Shown here piece after piece: positions 41,719 through 49,614 of a stretch of DNA of 53,414 nt. The notes beneath the pieces were generated by a model, which made no database searches, was not told the origin of the DNA, and saw only the letters and a list, made by a program, of their open reading frames with translations. The stretch is from Coriobacteriia bacterium (GTDB lineage: Bacteria; Actinomycetota; Coriobacteriia; Anaerosomatales; JAAXUF01): positions 1-53,414 of the forward strand of contig JAAXWY010000013.1 of NCBI GenBank assembly GCA_013334745.1. Direction: 5' to 3'. The number at the start of each line of letters is the position of its first letter. Position 1 is the first letter of the stretch. The position numbers and the translations under genes are program-made.

Positions 41719-41749
41719 GAACACCTCCGAGTGCCTGGGGCGCGTCACG

Positions 41750-42871
41750 TCAGTACCGCTCTATGTTGGTGACGCTCGTACCGAGTGTCCCGATCGCGTA
41801 GACGCGTCGCTTCTCGGGATCGAGCATTCTGAACACACGCTGCATGGTCGCACGCGAGACTGACACGCATCCCGACGTCGTGGGTCCGCTCCAGACGTGC
41901 AGGAAGATGCCCGCCCCACGCCCGTACACGCTAGCGTTGGGCTTGGCGTTGTAGCCCGTCGACAGCGCGTACTCATAGGCGGTCTTGTAGTCGATGAGGT
42001 GCTCGCCGTCGACCCGCCGAGCTCGGCTGACCCAGGTGTTGTAGTAGGCGCCTCGCTCCGAGGACCACCACGACCGGCTCGTGATGTTTCGGTACTTCAA
42101 ACGAGTGCCGCCGAGCTTCTTGGGATACTGCCCGAACACGTAGTCCGGCATCAGCCAGATACCGGTGGGCGTCGTGCCGTTGCCACGCCTGCGCTTGATG
42201 CCCGAGCACAGCCCGTTGCGCCCGAATCGGCTGGGAGTCGACAGGAGCGCGACCCAGTCGCCGTCACGGTACTCGTACACGGTCGTCGTGCCCGCCTTGG
42301 ACTTCAGCGTCGCGCCGGTGGAGACGATCATCTGGCGAGCATCGAGCCGATAGGCCATACGCTCGGGTGTCGTGAGGACACCATCGCGATTCCATACGAT
42401 CGCATCGGCTCGAGTGGAGACGCGAATCACGCTGCTCGTCGGGGAGGCTGACGGCTCGGGGACAGCTGCGGCCGACGCAACGACGACCCACGAGCCAGCG
42501 GTCCGCAGAGCGAGCGGCGCCGAGTAGTACGCGCCTGCGTCTGCGGTCGCAACGGTTGCCGAGACGGGCTCCTCAGGTACCCATGCGTCCCCCACGCGTC
42601 GGTAGCACGTCAACGTCACGCCTGTGGCCTCGGCGGATGAGACCGCGCCCGTCACGATAAACGAGCGCGAGACCGTCACGGATACGGGTACCGTGGGCGT
42701 GGCGAGCTGCGTCGCCGGGGCGAGTTCGGATGCCACCGCGACGCCTGGCCCCCGGGGCATCGGCGACGCCGAGGCGGTCCCGCCGCACGCAGAGGCCATC
42801 CACGCACCAAACGCGCAGAACACAAGACTCGCGGCAGCGCACGCACGTGCGGCACGGATGGCTGGCTTCAC
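41750..42871 (-). CDS. YkuD-type L,D-transpeptidase
   Basis: 373 residues from GTG 42871 (GAGGAG upstream). A longer frame runs back through the tRNA-Ser gene and was rejected. Signal-like N-terminus (AASLVFCAFGAWMASACGG), an Ig-like region at about 60-155, and a C-terminal YkuD domain with a His-containing strand (I-F-L-H-V-W-S-G) and the catalytic S-G-C-V-S-V-S Cys motif. The family makes 3-3 peptidoglycan cross-links or attaches proteins to the wall. It starts about 100 bp after the tRNA. Confidence 0.88.
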   Translation of the reverse strand: MKPAIRAARACAAASLVFCAFGAWMASACGGTASASPMPRGPGVAVASELAPATQLATPTVPVSVTVSRSFIVTGAVSSAEATGVTLTCYRRVGDAWVPEEPVSATVATADAGAYYSAPLALRTAGSWVVVASAAAVPEPSASPTSSVIRVSTRADAIVWNRDGVLTTPERMAYRLDARQMIVSTGATLKSKAGTTTVYEYRDGDWVALLSTPSRFGRNGLCSGIKRRRGNGTTPTGIWLMPDYVFGQYPKKLGGTRLKYRNITSRSWWSSERGAYYNTWVSRARRVDGEHLIDYKTAYEYALSTGYNAKPNASVYGRGAGIFLHVWSGPTTSGCVSVSRATMQRVFRMLDPEKRRVYAIGTLGTSVTNIERY

Positions 42872-42974
42872 GACGGCGAGCTCCTCTCGGCGGTGAATCG
42901 AGTGTATCAGCCGCCGCGTGCCACGGAACGCAAGAAGCGACCGGATGATTACCGGCCGCTTCTGTGAGCGCAGA

Positions 42975-43067
42975 TGGCGGAGAGTCAGGGATTCGAACCC
43001 TGGATACGGTTTAACGCCGCATACACGATTTCCAGTCGTGCTCCTTAAACCACTCGGACAACTCTCC
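42975..43067 (-). tRNA. tRNA-Ser (anticodon GGA, reads UCC/UCU)
   Basis: Acceptor GGAGAGT pairs with ACTCTCC, discriminator G, encoded CCA. The anticodon loop CTGGAAA gives GGA. A long class II variable arm and the T-loop GGTTCGAATCC are present. Confidence 0.95.
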
Positions 43068-43111
43068 ACGTTACCCCTCGACGAGCGCGCCCGCCGAGAA
43101 GTGCAACCGCG

Positions 43112-43140
43112 AGTATAGCGACCTCGGCAGGCAGCGGCAA
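43112..43140 (-). promoter_or_regulatory. Promoter of tRNA-Ser(GGA)
   Basis: On the minus strand TTGCCG (43140-43135), a 17-bp spacer and TATACT (43117-43112), about 45 bp upstream of the mature 5' end. GGTCGCTATACTC is shared letter for letter with the promoter of the other tRNA-Ser. Confidence 0.8.
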
Positions 43141-43156
43141 CGCGAAGCGAGTCGCG

Positions 43157-44509
43157 CTATGCGGCCGAGGGCGACTCGGCGTCAGCAGGCTCTTCGGTAC
43201 GAGCCGTGGGACGCGGCCGCCCGAACAGCGCGATGAGCGCCACCCATACGATGACCGCGACCACGAGCCACACGATCGTCGCGATGGAGCGGGCCGGTGA
43301 CACGAGCAGAATGACCACCGCGCCGATGATTCCGGCGACGCGCATGCCACTCGCGTGCACATCGATCCACTCGCCAACGGGACCGAAGTCCCAGTCCGGG
43401 CCAATGCTCGCCAGACCGTGCTGGAACCCGTTGCGCAACTGCGTCGCGAAGCGGTTGGGGCCAGCCAGGATTGCGCCGGCGACGAACACCAGACCGACAA
43501 ACGCGAACAACTGGTGTGCTGAGATCAGGTTGCGGAAGACGATCGTGTAGGCGGCCTGAGCTGCTGCTTGCGGCATGCCACCGAGCTGGTACGCGGTCTT
43601 GGCGAACGGCACGGCTGCGAAGTAGATGGCTTCAAGCGGGATGACCATCGCCGCGGTGATCCCGATGCCGACCCACAGAACAGCCTTGCGTCTGTCGACG
43701 GCGATCGCGACACCACCGGCCATCAGCCCAAGCGCGAGCAGCGGCAGGATCAGGGCGGTCGTGTTCATGAAGCGAATCAAGATGCCGAGCTGCACGAGCT
43801 CCGGTGAGTCCACGAGCACGATGCTCTGGTTCTTCAGCGGGATGTTGATGTTGCTGACGAAGCCGAGACCCTTTGCAACAAGCGCGGTCTTCACGGCATC
43901 AACCAGAACTGCGGTCTCAAGCGTGATGGTTCCACCGGACTTCTGAATGATTCCGGTCGACTTGTCGCTGATCGCCGCGATAAACGCTTTGTGCGCGTAG
44001 CGGTTCATCTGGACCCATAGCGTGTAGAACTGCTCGGAGCGTACGACCTTGGTGGCTGACTCCGTGATGAGGTTGTTGATGGCTCCCGTGATCGGAAGCG
44101 CGAGGATCTGCGCCTGCTCCGGAAGCGGTTGCAGCGCTTTGCCCACGTAGCCCTGGATATCGACGCTGCTGATGATCGTCTCAGAGGCCTTCGCAGCAAC
44201 GTAGTTCTGAATCGAGACGTCCTGCGCGAGCGGCGCGACCGTCGCGACCCATCGATCCTCGTCCATGACGGTCCGGTTCAGCCACACGGCGCTGACCGCC
44301 ATGCCGAACATCAACACGCCGAGCAGGACAAACACAACCGACGCGATACGACGGCCCATGTGCGAGCCGTCCTTCGCGGCCGGGCGAGCCGTCAGCGCCT
44401 CGTTCTCGGCGCGCAGGCGCTCGACCTCGGCACGCAACGCATCCATGTCATCGGGCTCAACGGCCGGCTCGACCTTGATGGTCTCCTGGTTGTCATGATC
44501 GCTGCTCAT
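43157..44509 (-). CDS. Polytopic membrane protein with N-terminal coiled coil
   Basis: 450 residues; ATG 44509 after GGGGAG. A charged N-terminus includes a short coiled coil (DALRAEVERLRAENEALTAR, about residues 22-41). A transmembrane helix follows at about 58-80, a domain of about 150 residues outside the membrane, then five or so more helices and an acidic tail. The layout resembles actinobacterial integral membrane proteins of unknown function. No catalytic motif seen. Its stop lies just upstream of the tRNA-Ser(GGA) promoter. Confidence 0.7.
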   Translation of the reverse strand: MSSDHDNQETIKVEPAVEPDDMDALRAEVERLRAENEALTARPAAKDGSHMGRRIASVVFVLLGVLMFGMAVSAVWLNRTVMDEDRWVATVAPLAQDVSIQNYVAAKASETIISSVDIQGYVGKALQPLPEQAQILALPITGAINNLITESATKVVRSEQFYTLWVQMNRYAHKAFIAAISDKSTGIIQKSGGTITLETAVLVDAVKTALVAKGLGFVSNINIPLKNQSIVLVDSPELVQLGILIRFMNTTALILPLLALGLMAGGVAIAVDRRKAVLWVGIGITAAMVIPLEAIYFAAVPFAKTAYQLGGMPQAAAQAAYTIVFRNLISAHQLFAFVGLVFVAGAILAGPNRFATQLRNGFQHGLASIGPDWDFGPVGEWIDVHASGMRVAGIIGAVVILLVSPARSIATIVWLVVAVIVWVALIALFGRPRPTARTEEPADAESPSAA

Positions 44510-44667
44510 GGCTCCCCTATCCTCGTCAGTCTTCAGGGCGGCAGTCACCCGTCGTTCACTGTACTATTCCCGACGTGGGCAACACGAACACATGGTGGGT
44601 TCGCCCGCTGCAGCAATGGGGATGCACTTCACGAAGGATCGATTCGACCACAAGGAGACGATAGGCG

Positions 44668-45066
44668 ATGTGGATCAGGCTCTTGGCTCGCTGGGTTGTG
44701 ACGGCTGCCGCGGTAGCGGCCGCCGTGTTGCTCGTCCCGGGTATCGACGTAGCGGCCGGAAGCAGCACCTTGCTGACGCTCGCGGTCGTCGCCGTGTTCC
44801 TCGGCTTCGTTAACGCGATCATCCGTCCGATCCTGCAGTTCCTCTCGTGCGGTCTGATCGTCGCGACGCTTGGCTTGTTCATCCTCGTGATCAACGCGGG
44901 GACACTCATGCTCGCGTCGAGTTGGGCGAACGTGATTCCGGGCGTGGGACTGTCGATCGAGGGCTTCTGGCCCGCGTTTTGGGGCGGAATCGTGATCAGC
45001 GTCGTGAGCTTCCTGCTGTCCGTCTTCATCCCCGAGCCGGACTACTCGAACGATTCCGGCAACTAG
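44668..45066 (+). CDS. Phage holin family 4 / DUF360-like membrane protein
   Basis: 132 residues with four hydrophobic segments and the PF04020-type pattern: L-V-P-G-I-D-V near the first loop, F-L-G-F-V-N-A-I-I-R-P-I-L at the second helix, and G-F-W-P-A-F-W-G-G-I-V-I-S before the last. These are chromosomal membrane proteins despite the phage name; role unknown. AAGGAG precedes the ATG. First of a same-strand run leading to ku-ligD. Confidence 0.85.
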   Translation: MWIRLLARWVVTAAAVAAAVLLVPGIDVAAGSSTLLTLAVVAVFLGFVNAIIRPILQFLSCGLIVATLGLFILVINAGTLMLASSWANVIPGVGLSIEGFWPAFWGGIVISVVSFLLSVFIPEPDYSNDSGN

Positions 45067-45117
45067 CCGCTTGAGCGTGGCGCATCGTCGTCACGCGACA
45101 CTCTAAGGAGAACAATC

Positions 45118-45615
45118 ATGACTGACGTGAACGGACTCATCGTGTATGCAGGGCTCTACGGCGACGCCACGGAGGCGATGGGCGACTTCGAGATGATCAA
45201 GGCAGCTCACCACGAGAAGTGGATTGGCACGTACGAGTCGGCCGTCTTCGAGAAGACCGCGGAGGGCAAGGTCAAGGTCCTCAACACCGACGCCACGCAG
45301 CGCGGTACCGGAGCGAAGGCCGGCGTCATCGCAGGCGCCGTGTTCGGTCTGATCTTCCCGCCGTCCATCCTGGTTTCCGCAGCCGCCGGTGCGGCAATCG
45401 GGGCCGGAATCGGCAACGTGGTCAAGAACATCGGCCGGGGTGCCGTCAAGGACCTTGCCGATACGCTCGAACCGGGACAGGCCGGCGTGATCCTCATCGC
45501 GGATGCGACATTCGACGCGGGCGCCGAGCGCCTCATGAAGAAGGCCAAGAAGTTCGCGAAGCAGATGGTCGACGCGGACGCCGCAGCGCTGAAAGACGCA
45601 ATCGACAACGCCTAG
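45118..45615 (+). CDS. DUF1269-type protein
   Basis: 165 residues. An N-terminal alpha-beta part (NGLIVYAGLYGDATEAM), a glycine/alanine-rich hydrophobic stretch (GAKAGVIAGAVFGLIFPPSI and AAAGAAIGAGIG), then an alpha-beta part with a helix-rich tail. This is the usual DUF1269 layout, often near stress-related membrane genes. Function unknown. AAGGAG lies before the ATG. Confidence 0.8.
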   Translation: MTDVNGLIVYAGLYGDATEAMGDFEMIKAAHHEKWIGTYESAVFEKTAEGKVKVLNTDATQRGTGAKAGVIAGAVFGLIFPPSILVSAAAGAAIGAGIGNVVKNIGRGAVKDLADTLEPGQAGVILIADATFDAGAERLMKKAKKFAKQMVDADAAALKDAIDNA

Positions 45616-45663
45616 CCCGTTTCACCGGTAGGTTCTGTCCGCAGGAGTCACTTGGGAGGACCC

Positions 45664-46080
45664 ATGTCGATCGGCAAGCTCGCAGGACTCTATCTGGCCT
45701 GTACCGTCGCGTTCTTCGCGATGGACTTCATATGGCTCTCCACGGCGGTACCCCGCCTCTACCAGCCTGCTCTCGGATCACTTCTCAAGCCCAAGCCTGA
45801 CGTGGGGGTAGCAGCGGCCTTCTACCTCGTGTATCTCGTCGGCCTCATCGCACTCGCCGTCATCCCGGGTATCCGTGAGGGCGCGGTACTTGGCGCACTG
45901 TGGCGCGGTGCTCTCTTCGGGTTCGTGGCGTACGCGACCTACGACCTCACCAACCTATCGACGATCGCCAACTGGCCGGTGGGCATCACCGTCATCGACA
46001 TGATCTGGGGAACGACGCTCAACAGCGTGGTCGCGGTGGTGGGGTACTACGCGGGCACGTGGCTCGGTCTCGGGCGCTGA
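45664..46080 (+). CDS. DUF2177-family membrane protein
   Basis: 138 residues with four transmembrane helices. Family landmarks: F-F-A-M-D-F-I-W-L near the start, G-A-L-F-G-F-V-A-Y-A-T-Y-D-L-T-N-L-S-T in the middle, and D-M-I-W-G-T near the end. GGGAGG precedes the ATG. Function unknown. It lies six bases upstream of ku. Confidence 0.87.
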   Translation: MSIGKLAGLYLACTVAFFAMDFIWLSTAVPRLYQPALGSLLKPKPDVGVAAAFYLVYLVGLIALAVIPGIREGAVLGALWRGALFGFVAYATYDLTNLSTIANWPVGITVIDMIWGTTLNSVVAVVGYYAGTWLGLGR

Positions 46081-46086
46081 TCGACG

Positions 46087-46905
46087 ATGCCTCGGGCCAT
46101 CTGGAAAGGGACCATCTCGTTCGGGCTCGTGACGATTCCCGTCGGGCTGTTCTCGGCGGTCGCGCCACGCGAACTCTCGTTTCACCTCATCGACTCGCGT
46201 GACCTCTCGCCGGTGCGCAACAAGCGCGTGAACGAAGCTACCGGCGAGGAGGTTCCCTGGGAGGTCATCGTCAAGGGCTACGAGTTCGAGGACGGCCGCC
46301 GGGTGACTCTCACCGACGCCGAGATCGCCTCGGCCAACGTGAAGGCCACGCGCACGATCGACGTGCTTGGCGCGGTATGCGCGAGTGACGTCGCGCCGGA
46401 GTTCCTCGACACGCCGTACTTTCTCGCGCCCGAGCAGGCCGGCAACAAGGCGTACGCGCTGTTGCGCGAAGCGCTGCGGGCGTCGGGGCGAATCGCCGTG
46501 GCGCAGATCGTGATCCGCTCGCGCCAACGGCTCTGCGCGCTCATCCCTGAAGGCGATGCGATCCTGCTCGAGGTCCTGCGCTATCCGTACGAGCTCCGTG
46601 AGAGTGCTGCGCTCGACCTGCCCGGCAGCGATCTGGCCGAACTCGGCGTGACCGATGCCGAGCTTGCACTCGCGCGTCAGCTGGTCGCAACGATCGAGAG
46701 CGACTGGGATCCGGCAGCCTACCACGATACCTACCACGACGACCTGCTCGACCTCATCAGACGCAAGTCCGAGGGCGAGACCGTGACGGTTGACGAGCCC
46801 GAACCCGAGCCCATGGGTGAGGTCGTCGACATCATGGAGCTGCTCAAGCGAAGCGTCGAAGACGCGCGTGTGGCGCGTGGCGGCTCACGCGCCGTCGCCG
46901 AGTAG
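46087..46905 (+). CDS. ku: Bacterial Ku, DNA end-binding protein
   Basis: 272 residues, the usual length. The conserved opening M-P-R-A-I-W-K-G-T-I-S-F-G-L-V-T-I-P-V and the ring-forming core (TPYFLAPEQAGNKAYALLR and L-R-Y-P-Y-E-L-R) are present. Forms a homodimer that loads on double-strand ends and recruits LigD for end joining. The acidic C-terminal tail (EPEPEPMGEV) differs from the basic tails of some actinobacterial Ku. Located 12 bp upstream of ligD. Confidence 0.95.
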   Translation: MPRAIWKGTISFGLVTIPVGLFSAVAPRELSFHLIDSRDLSPVRNKRVNEATGEEVPWEVIVKGYEFEDGRRVTLTDAEIASANVKATRTIDVLGAVCASDVAPEFLDTPYFLAPEQAGNKAYALLREALRASGRIAVAQIVIRSRQRLCALIPEGDAILLEVLRYPYELRESAALDLPGSDLAELGVTDAELALARQLVATIESDWDPAAYHDTYHDDLLDLIRRKSEGETVTVDEPEPEPMGEVVDIMELLKRSVEDARVARGGSRAVAE

Positions 46906-46917
46906 GACGGCTGCCCC

Positions 46918-49206
46918 GTGCCGCTCGAGGAGTATCGGCGCAAGCGCGACTTCTCGGCCACGCCCGAGCCCTCGGGCGCCGAGCCGGCTCCCGACGCGCC
47001 CGCGCTGAAGTTCGTCGTGCAGAAGCACGCGGCGAGGGCGCTGCACTACGACTTCCGCCTCGAGCTCGACGGTGTGCTGCTGTCGTGGGCGATTCCCAAA
47101 GGACCGTCGTACGACTCGCACGAGAAGCGGCTCGCGGTTCACGTCGAGGATCATCCGCTCGAGTACGGTGGCTTCGAAGGCACCATCCCTGTCGGCGAGT
47201 ACGGCGGCGGCACCGTGATCGTGTGGGATCACGGCACATGGACGCCGGTGCACGAGCCGCATGCCGCGCTGGAGAAGGGCGACCTGAAGTTCGAACTCGC
47301 GGGTGAGAAGCTGACCGGCCGATGGGTGCTCGTGCGCATGCGTCCGCGGCCGGGCGAGAAGCGCGAGAACTGGCTGCTCATCAAGGAGAAGGATGAGTTC
47401 GTCCGCCCGCACGAGGAGTTCGACGTCGTCGCCGAGATGCCCGACAGTGCGATCAGCGGGCGGTCGATCGACGAGGTCGCGCATGGTGAGGGCGCGGCTG
47501 CGGGGTCGGACACGCCGGAACGGGTCCCGGCGTCGGCCGCTCGCGCTCCCGAAGCTGATGAGCCTGCGAGCATTCCGCCGAGTCGGGCCCGGCGTCCCCG
47601 CGCAGCAGCCAACCCATCCAAGCCAAACCCCTCGCGACCCCCCAAACCCCTCGATGCGCTGCCCCTCCCTATCGACGTCGAACTTGCGACGCTGGTCGAG
47701 ACGGCGCCTGAGGGCGACGGGTGGATCGCGGAGGCGAAGTACGACGGGTACCGGCTCGTGCTCGCGCTGGAGAATGGGCGCGGGCGGGCGTTCACGCGCA
47801 ACCACGCCGACTGGTCGGACCGCTTCGCGCCGCTGTGTCGCGCGGTCGAGGGTCTGCCGGCCGTCTCGGCGGTGCTCGACGGCGAGGCCGTGGTCTTCGA
47901 CAAGGACGGCGTCTCGCGCTTCGAACTGCTGCAGCGCGCACTCGGCGCACATCCCGAGAAGATCGCCTTCGCCGCCTTCGACCTGCTGGTCCTCAACGGG
48001 CACGACCTGCGTGACATGCCGCTCGCTCAGCGCAAGGAGCTGCTGCGGACGCTGCTCGCCGATGAGGGCCCGACCTCGCGACTGCGCTACGCCGACCATA
48101 TCGACAGCAGCGCGCGCGAGCTGTACGCCCACGCGTGCTCGGCGGGACTCGAGGGTGTCGTCTGCAAGCGGGCCGACAGCCGCTACGTTGCCGGACGCGG
48201 CCGCGATTGGCAGAAGGTGAAGTGCCGCCACACTCAGGAACTCGTCGTGGGCGGCTACACCGAGGGGCAGGGATCGCGCGGCGCGCTGGGCTCCCTGCTG
48301 GTCGGTGCGTACGAGGGCGGCGAGCTGGTGTACGCAGGACGCGTCGGCAGCGGATTCGACGATGCCACGCTGGCGGCGCTCACCGAGCGGCTCGGCGGGC
48401 TCGGGCGCGAAGACTCGCCGTTCTCGGCGGTGCCTCGCGTGTCGGGCCACGTCGTGCACTGGGTCGAGCCGACGCTCGTCATCGAGGCGGCGTTTCGCGA
48501 GTGGACGAGTGAGGGCGTCTTGCGCCAGCCGGTGTTTCTCGGCGTACGCGAGGACAAGCCCGCCGCCGAGGTGGTTCGCGAGCAGCCCAGCGCCGACGCG
48601 GACGACGTCGCACCCATCGCTGCCGGAGCGACCGCAGGTGCAACCGTTCCCGGCTCCGACGCCGCAAAGCCCGCACCCCGCTCGAAGCGCGAGAGCTACG
48701 GCAAGCCGACCGAGCTGCTCGGCGTGAAGCTGACCAACCCGGATAAGCCGCTCTTCCCCGACTCCGACTTCTCGAAGCTCGCGCTCGCCGAGTACTACGC
48801 CGCTGCCGCGCCGACGATGCTGCCGCACATCGCCGGCAGGCCGCTGACGCTCGTGCGCTGTCCCGTCGGCCATGGGCGCGCCTGCTTCTACCAGCGGCAT
48901 CCGGACGCAGGCCTGTCACCCAGCATCCGCACCGTATCGCACACGCTCACCGGCCACCCCAATCCCGACGAGCTGCTCGTCGTCGACACGGCAGAGGGGC
49001 TCGTCGCGCTCGCGCAGATGGGTGCGCTCGAGATCCACACCTGGCTCTCCCACGTCGATGGGCTGACGCGCCCCGACCGCATCGTCTTCGACCTCGACCC
49101 CGGTCCCGGCGTGACCTGGCCGCAGATCTGCGAAGCCGCACGCATCGTTCGCACGCAGTGTGACGCGCTCGGTTTCGCGGTCTACGTGAAGTCGACCGGC
49201 AGCTAG
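46918..49206 (+). CDS. ligD: DNA ligase D (PE-LIG-POL order), ended early by an in-frame TAG
   Basis: 762 residues from a GTG start before TAG 49204-49206. A 3'-phosphoesterase domain covers about 20-150 (L-H-Y-D-F-R-L-E and H-P-L-E-Y-x-x-F-E-G-x-I-P). A Pro-rich linker follows, then the ATP-dependent ligase with E-A-K-Y-D-G-Y-R (Lys274 is the adenylylation site), an OB fold to about 540, a second linker, and the start of the primase-like polymerase (N-P-D-K-P-L-F, about 604). F-D-L-D-P supplies catalytic Asp725 and Asp727. The stop falls in S-G-S-[K]-G-L-H, where the family has Lys, and the same frame continues with family sequence. Ligase and phosphoesterase should survive; the polymerase should not, unless the stop is read through or is a sequence error. 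Confidence 0.9.
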   Translation: MPLEEYRRKRDFSATPEPSGAEPAPDAPALKFVVQKHAARALHYDFRLELDGVLLSWAIPKGPSYDSHEKRLAVHVEDHPLEYGGFEGTIPVGEYGGGTVIVWDHGTWTPVHEPHAALEKGDLKFELAGEKLTGRWVLVRMRPRPGEKRENWLLIKEKDEFVRPHEEFDVVAEMPDSAISGRSIDEVAHGEGAAAGSDTPERVPASAARAPEADEPASIPPSRARRPRAAANPSKPNPSRPPKPLDALPLPIDVELATLVETAPEGDGWIAEAKYDGYRLVLALENGRGRAFTRNHADWSDRFAPLCRAVEGLPAVSAVLDGEAVVFDKDGVSRFELLQRALGAHPEKIAFAAFDLLVLNGHDLRDMPLAQRKELLRTLLADEGPTSRLRYADHIDSSARELYAHACSAGLEGVVCKRADSRYVAGRGRDWQKVKCRHTQELVVGGYTEGQGSRGALGSLLVGAYEGGELVYAGRVGSGFDDATLAALTERLGGLGREDSPFSAVPRVSGHVVHWVEPTLVIEAAFREWTSEGVLRQPVFLGVREDKPAAEVVREQPSADADDVAPIAAGATAGATVPGSDAAKPAPRSKRESYGKPTELLGVKLTNPDKPLFPDSDFSKLALAEYYAAAAPTMLPHIAGRPLTLVRCPVGHGRACFYQRHPDAGLSPSIRTVSHTLTGHPNPDELLVVDTAEGLVALAQMGALEIHTWLSHVDGLTRPDRIVFDLDPGPGVTWPQICEAARIVRTQCDALGFAVYVKSTGS

Positions 49207-49614
49207 GGGCTGCACGTCACGATCCCCATCGAGCCGGTGTGGGAGTTCGTGCGTATACGGGCGCTCGCCAAAGCCATCGTCGACAGGCTCGTCGTCGCGA
49301 ACCCGGATCTGCTCGTGGGCAAGATGGCCAAGAGCGCACGCGACGGCCGCATCTTCCTCGACTACCTTCGCAACGCCGAAGGTGCGAGCGCGGTCGCGCC
49401 GTACTCGACTCGCAACCTGTCGGGTCCGTCGTGCTCGGCGCCGTTGGCATGGGCCGAGCTCACCGACGACCTCGACATCCGCGCGATCACCACCGCACGC
49501 GTCCTCGAGCGCATCGCCGCCGGCGTCGATCCGTGGGCCGACATGGAGTCGGCTGCCGCCGGCAAGCGCACCTTGACCGCGGCCGAGAAGACGCTGACTT
49601 CGAGCGGCTCCTAG
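49207..49614 (+). pseudogene. Disconnected C-terminal end of the LigD polymerase domain
   Basis: In frame with ligD directly after the TAG: G-L-H-V-T-I-P-I then 130 residues that match the rest of the LigD polymerase domain, including the third catalytic Asp (residue 815 in joined numbering) in I-F-L-D-Y, and A-P-Y-S-T-R. A GTG at 49237 could start a separate product but has no convincing ribosome-binding site. Its TAG stop overlaps the stop of the convergent DUF2207 gene at CTAG. Confidence 0.8.

Noticed and set aside
42872-43069. N-terminal extension of the L,D-transpeptidase
   Set aside because: It translates the tRNA-Ser gene. The start at 42871 has a Shine-Dalgarno and opens the signal sequence.
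44668-45066. Prophage remnant suggested by the holin-like protein
   Set aside because: No other phage gene nearby. PF04020-type proteins are common chromosomal membrane proteins.
46885-48900. 671-codon minus-strand frame opposite ligD
   Set aside because: Antisense shadow of a high-GC gene with no recognisable domain.
49204-49206. TAG recoded as pyrrolysine or a reassigned codon
   Set aside because: TAG is the normal stop of many genes here (hutH, hutI, ku, M13, CPBP, PASTA and others) and no pyl genes are seen. Simple nonsense mutation or error is more likely.
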